DNA of 8,110 bases from Desulfobacterales bacterium (GTDB taxonomy: Bacteria > Desulfobacterota > Desulfobacteria > Desulfobacterales > C00003060). A model generated the notes under the pieces. It saw only the letters and a list, made by a program, of their open reading frames with translations. It had not been told where the DNA came from and made no database searches. The stretch covers positions 1-8,110 of the forward strand of contig DAOVOU010000074.1 of assembly GCA_030629475.1 (NCBI GenBank). Reading direction: 5' to 3'. Both the position numbers and the translations under genes were made by a program. How positions within the stretch are numbered: the first letter of the stretch is position 1; every line of letters begins with the position of its first letter. Shown piece by piece: positions 5,490-8,110 of this stretch.

Positions 5490-5678
5490 TCAACAGACTT
5501 CTTGCCTCAACCCTTTTAGGCGCTTTGCTGGGTGTCCATAGCTCAGAAGGCTCAACCTACACCGGCCTAAGAAATAATTCCGATTCCTGTTGTTCCTGAA
5601 GATCTTACACCGCTCAATCCCACGGGCAATTATGTGATGCAGAGCACCGGCCGCATCTAACCTCGACTTTCGCGGCAT
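5490..5678 (-). pseudogene. Remnant of a REP-associated tyrosine (IS200-like, Y1) transposase
   Basis: From ATG 5678 the frame reads MPRKSRLDAAGALHHIIARG followed by IERCKIFRNNRNRNYFLGR. This is the highly characteristic start of RAYT-type Y1 transposases: the PRxxR...G..HHI.ARG block and the FL stretch. Family similarity ends near residue 39 (about 5562). The remaining residues do not look like the family, and the stop comes at residue 63. The catalytic HUH histidine pair and the tyrosine helix, which lie further on in intact members of about 200-320 residues, are missing. An upstream TTG (5684) is also in frame, but ATG 5678 fits the family start. The remnant cannot be active alone. It shows that REP-type transposition has operated in this genome. 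Confidence 0.8.
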
Positions 5679-5855
5679 CACCAACTCATGGCATAATAAA
5701 CTTCATTTGGAAACTGGAAAACTATAGGATGTCCCCAAGTCCCCACCACCAAATCCTGCCCGCCCTGTAGCTCAGAATGATGGTACTGGGGTGAAATCCA
5801 TAAGCGCTAAGTTATTTTTGCACCGGATGGACTGTGGAAGGTTTACTGAAAAAGA

Positions 5856-5896
5856 TGAACATCGAACATCGAACGTCCAACATCGAATGTTGAATG
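5856..5896. repeat. Degenerate ATCGAAC short tandem repeats
   Basis: Variants of GAACATCGAAC follow each other: AACATCGAAC, ATCGAACGTC, CAACATCGAA and then TGTTGAATGG, which is close to the reverse complement. The unit is about 10 bp and imperfect. Similar short repeats scatter through intergenic DNA of some environmental bacteria; the function is unknown. Confidence 0.6.
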
Positions 5897-5945
5897 GAAA
5901 AAAGGGAGACCCAGAGATGGTTAAAACTACGTCTCGGAATTTGCG

Positions 5946-5969
5946 TGAGCCGCAGGCATAGCAGGCTCA
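5946..5969. repeat. Hairpin 18 bases upstream of the intron 5' end
   Basis: TGAGCCGC (5946-5953) pairs with GC-A-GGCTCA (5961-5969) with A5963 bulged and a 7-base loop. Some group II introns, notably class C, insert downstream of terminator-like or attC hairpins, so this could be the target stem. No strong T-run follows and the distance is longer than usual for class C. Confidence 0.4.
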
Positions 5970-6611
5970 GTCATTATATATAAAACGGTGCGATATGGAA
6001 ACATATCTAATCCTACCTGTGCGGGTCCGTGCCCGTACAGAAATCGCTGGTCGAAGGACAAAGTCCGTATGCAGCCAGTGCAGCCCAGTAATGGACTGTA
6101 TCGAAGGGGCCAGCCAGCGATACCACGGGAGGGGTCACGATTCGGCCTTAAGGTGTGCCAGCTTCCAAGTTCTGGTGAAGCACTGGGTCATGTTTGCATG
6201 ACTCTCTGATATTGGGTGCACGGTTACCAATAACAGACCGTCCGGGTGGTTGGTGGTGTCGCCTGTGGAAAATGGCCAGCTATGCTGACCGGTGAGAGCC
6301 CACGCCGTCCCGAAAGGGTAAATGTGACCTATAAGTCTAAGACGAAGTGGTCACACTATGCGGTGGTGACGGGAAGGCTTCCTCAAGCAGCCCTGTCTTT
6401 AGGGTTCACAGCGTCTCCGGAGTAGGTCCGCCTTGGGTGGACTGAAAGGAGGCACCGCAGAGAGAGGGGGAGGCGCTTCTGCTTCAAGGGGAAAGTTAGC
6501 CTGGTGCCTGGAACTGCATAGGTTCTCCCGAGCCTTTTCCCGGGTAAATCGCCAGATTCTAAGAAACATCCTCAAACAAGCAGTAGACGGCTACCCTCCG
6601 GTCAATGATGC

Positions 6612-6620
6612 TAAGGAGGT
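6612..6620 (+). promoter_or_regulatory. Ribosome-binding site of the intron-encoded protein
   Basis: AAGGAGGT (6613-6620) is a near-perfect Shine-Dalgarno 8 bases before ATG 6629. It favours that start over the in-frame ATG at 6605, which lies upstream of this motif. Confidence 0.8.
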
Positions 6621-6628
6621 CAGGCAAT

Positions 6629-7801
6629 ATGGGCAAGAAGCGCAAGGTTCATTCCCTTACTGGCAGGATAACACCTGAGCTTATGCATGACGCCTTTAAG
6701 GCAGTCAAACGTAACAGAGGAGCCTGCGGGATTGATAAGGTTAGCATCCAGATGTTTGAATATCAACTGGAACAGAACCTTACCGCTCTTATGAAAGAGT
6801 TGAAAAGTAGGGTATATCAACCCTACCCTCTCCGTAGAGCTTATATCCCAAAAGGGAAGAAACAGCGTCGCCCACTCGGCATCCCCGCAGTTCGTGATAG
6901 GGTAGCCCAGGAAGTGGTTCGAAGGCTTCTTGAGCCTATCTTTGAACGAATGTTTCATGATGACTCGTATGGGTTCAGGAATCGGCGCAGCTGTCATCAG
7001 GCTATCAAAAGAGTGTTAGAACTCTGTCAACAGGGATATAAAATTGTCCTGGATGCCGATGTAAAAGCATTCTTTGACAATATCCCTCATAGCCTTATTA
7101 TGAAGGCACTTGCCGAGGAAGTGGCCGACGGTAACATCCTGGGGCTGGTCGAGAGATTCCTCAAGTCCGGCGTAATGGAGGACGGTAAATTCATCCCTAC
7201 AACAAAGGGTACGCCTCAAGGGGGTGTAATCAGCCCTCTTCTGGCCAATATCGTCCTCAATTATCTGGACTGGCACCTCGAAGATCACGGATATCGTTTC
7301 GTTAGATATGCCGATGATTTCGTTGTGCTGGTACAGACTAAAGCCGAGGCGGAAAAGGCACTGGAACTGGTAAGGTACTTTCTCAGCACCGAGTTAAGCC
7401 TTGAGCTTAACCTGGAAAAGACGCAGATTACAACCTATGGGAAAGGGTTTGATTTCCTAGGGTTTTCTATCTCGTCTCGCTATGTGAGAATCCGAACCAA
7501 GTCAGTGGAGAAATTTCGAGACAAAGTCAGGAAACTTACCATCCGCTCTCATAACCTTGACCGAAAGGTCATCGAGAAACTTAACCGAGTGATAAGCGGG
7601 ACGGCGAATTATTTTGCTACAAGCTTCTCTAATTGTCATCACCAGTTCCGTGAACTGGATAAATGGATTCGTATGCGGTTGAGGTGCATGAAATTTAAAA
7701 GCATCTCACGCACACACAATTTGAGAATGCGTGTTAAGCATTTTCGCCGGCGCAGCCTGCTGAGTCTGGTGGATCTTTGTCCTTTGTCAAAGAGCGTCTA
7801 A
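6629..7801 (+). CDS. ltrA: Group II intron reverse transcriptase/maturase
   Basis: The 390-residue protein (start ATG 6629 chosen by its ribosome-binding site) copies intron RNA into DNA and helps it splice. Reverse-transcriptase blocks are in order: RRPLGIPAVRDRVAQ (80-94), DDSYGFRNRRSCHQAI (111-126), LDADVKAFFDNIP (141-153) with metal-binding aspartate, TKGTPQGGVISPLLAN (192-207), VRYADDFVVL (225-234) with the catalytic YADD, and GFDFLGF (273-279). Residues about 290-350 fit the maturase/thumb (X) region. The basic tail HNLRMRVKHFRRR (363-375) may bind DNA. No HNH endonuclease zinc motif is present, so mobility would rely on nicked or single-stranded targets such as replication forks. The frame is intact and all catalytic residues are present. 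The symbol ltrA is the generic family name. Confidence 0.93.
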   Translation: MGKKRKVHSLTGRITPELMHDAFKAVKRNRGACGIDKVSIQMFEYQLEQNLTALMKELKSRVYQPYPLRRAYIPKGKKQRRPLGIPAVRDRVAQEVVRRLLEPIFERMFHDDSYGFRNRRSCHQAIKRVLELCQQGYKIVLDADVKAFFDNIPHSLIMKALAEEVADGNILGLVERFLKSGVMEDGKFIPTTKGTPQGGVISPLLANIVLNYLDWHLEDHGYRFVRYADDFVVLVQTKAEAEKALELVRYFLSTELSLELNLEKTQITTYGKGFDFLGFSISSRYVRIRTKSVEKFRDKVRKLTIRSHNLDRKVIEKLNRVISGTANYFATSFSNCHHQFRELDKWIRMRLRCMKFKSISRTHNLRMRVKHFRRRSLLSLVDLCPLSKSV

Positions 7802-7940
7802 TTGACTCCCCTGATTAGGGGCAATCTCTGTCGGGGTCGCCCGGTGAGGGAAAGCCTCACGCCGGTAAATATGGGGAATTGACCCCATTGCGACAACGGG
7901 GAGGGGCTGGCGAAAGCCTGTCCCTTACCCGCTCTAGAAC
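7802..7940 (+). ncRNA. Structured 3' region of the group II intron (candidate domains V/VI)
   Basis: Three hairpins follow the ORF. The first, 7841-7865, has CCGG/CCGG, then a TGAGG/CCTCA upper stem, a GAAAG loop and a CG bulge on the 3' strand. It resembles domain V in its upper stem, loop and bulge, but its lower stem is short because the preceding CGC does not pair with TAA after it. The second, 7871-7888, pairs ATGGGG with CCCCAT. The third, 7897-7931, is domain VI-like with an unpaired A7927. An alternative long-range fold pairs GGGGTC (7833-7838) with GACCCC (7881-7886). I cannot align a canonical 34-base domain V with certainty. Confidence 0.45.
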
Positions 7941-7964
7941 CTATTGAAATTCCAGCGACTTTAG

Positions 7965-8047
7965 TCGAGTAGTCAAGTTGTCGAGTGGGAAAATAGTCAA
8001 GTGGTTAACGAATCGACTACTCAACTACTCAACTACTCGACCACTCG
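7965..8047. repeat. Two opposing arrays of an 8-bp unit forming an inverted repeat
   Basis: The left array reads TCGAGTAG, TCAAGTTG, TCGAGTGG (7965-7988), with another TCAAGTGG at 7997-8004. The right array reads ACTACTCA, ACTACTCA, ACTACTCG, ACCACTCG (8016-8047). The right units are reverse complements of the left with small changes, so the whole block can fold into a cruciform or hairpin while each arm can slip by 8 bp. There is no coding frame and no CRISPR-like spacer pattern. Confidence 0.75.
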
Positions 8048-8110
8048 ACCAATTGCGGAGCGAAGCGGAGCTAAGTTCGATTTTCGTTACGAGTATCAAA
8101 ACGGCTGCAA

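Larger units (their letters stand above)
5685..5987. other. Non-coding, repeat-containing region upstream of the group II intron
   Basis: No gene is supported in these 303 bases. They hold a cytosine-rich patch (5731-5766), a D-arm-like stretch around 5765-5785 that is not a complete tRNA, degenerate 10-bp repeats (5856-5896) and a hairpin (5946-5969) just before the intron. The block looks like layered intergenic repeat debris. Confidence 0.5.
5988..7935 (+). mobile_element. Group II intron (retroelement)
   Basis: The 5' end matches the group II consensus: GTGCG at 5988-5992, followed by a domain I style hairpin ATATGGAAACATAT. The 600 bases before the ORF are GC-rich and structured. They include motifs typical of domain I, such as GGTGAGAGCCCACG (6289-6302) and TCTAAGACGAAGTGG (6336-6350). 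The reverse transcriptase (6629-7801) sits where domain IV would be. The 3' end is estimated: a hairpin at 7897-7931 with an unpaired A7927 on its 3' strand looks like domain VI and its branch-point adenosine, placing the splice site roughly 7934-7940. The intron is therefore about 1.95 kb, a normal size. It lies in intergenic DNA and interrupts no recognisable gene. Confidence 0.82.

Noticed and set aside
5765..5800. tRNA-like stretch TGTAGCTCAGAATGATGG
   Set aside because: It resembles a D-arm, but no anticodon stem, GTTCGA T-loop or acceptor pairing follows; more likely repeat debris.
6605..6628. Upstream ATG start for the intron reverse transcriptase
   Set aside because: It would place the near-perfect Shine-Dalgarno inside the coding region; the ATG at 6629 is correctly spaced from it and gives the usual MGKK-type start.
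7965..8047. CRISPR array
   Set aside because: The units are 8 bp and directly adjacent, with no spacers of 25-40 bases and no cas genes.

Overview
The window reads as a piece of environmental bacterial chromosome. The gene families, the mix of integron cassettes, a REP-type transposase remnant, a group II intron and short phased intergenic repeats would fit a sediment-type Desulfobacterota or a related lineage. That placement is an inference; no rRNA or other marker gene is present.

The left third (1-about 2460, all + strand) is a stretch of an integron cassette array. Three attC recombination sites can be folded by hand (177-302, 979-1062, 2152-2223). Each has a near-perfect stem interrupted by single unpaired bases on the left arm only, and each ends in a G|TT crossover site. 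They delimit the tail of cassette 0 (end of a DUF5615 PIN-like toxin gene), a complete cassette 1 (297-1056; TPR protein of unknown function), a complete cassette 2 (1057-2217; exported outer-membrane beta-barrel preceded by a 29-codon mini-ORF) and the start of cassette 3 (from 2218; unknown protein). In both complete cassettes the R'' box at the 3' end is an exact reverse complement of the G+TT box at that cassette's own 5' end, as expected if each excises as a circle. No integrase gene is in the window; it would lie upstream or be absent.

Cassette 3 has no recognisable attC. Its reading frame runs into a 12-bp tandem duplication and then a 23-bp imperfect inverted repeat (2481-2553), which appears to be where the array was broken.

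The middle (2609-5215, - strand) is a compact two-gene unit. nnr, a fused NAD(P)H-hydrate epimerase/dehydratase that repairs damaged nicotinamide cofactors, is transcribed first, and a zinc-dependent alcohol dehydrogenase follows 9 bases later.

The right part (5227-8110) is repeat- and mobile-element-rich. It holds a decayed REP-associated transposase start (- strand), degenerate 10-bp repeats, a group II intron (5' end at 5988) with its reverse transcriptase/maturase (6629-7801) and a structured 3' region, and finally two inverted arrays of an 8-bp unit (7965-8047). The intron lies outside any recognisable gene.
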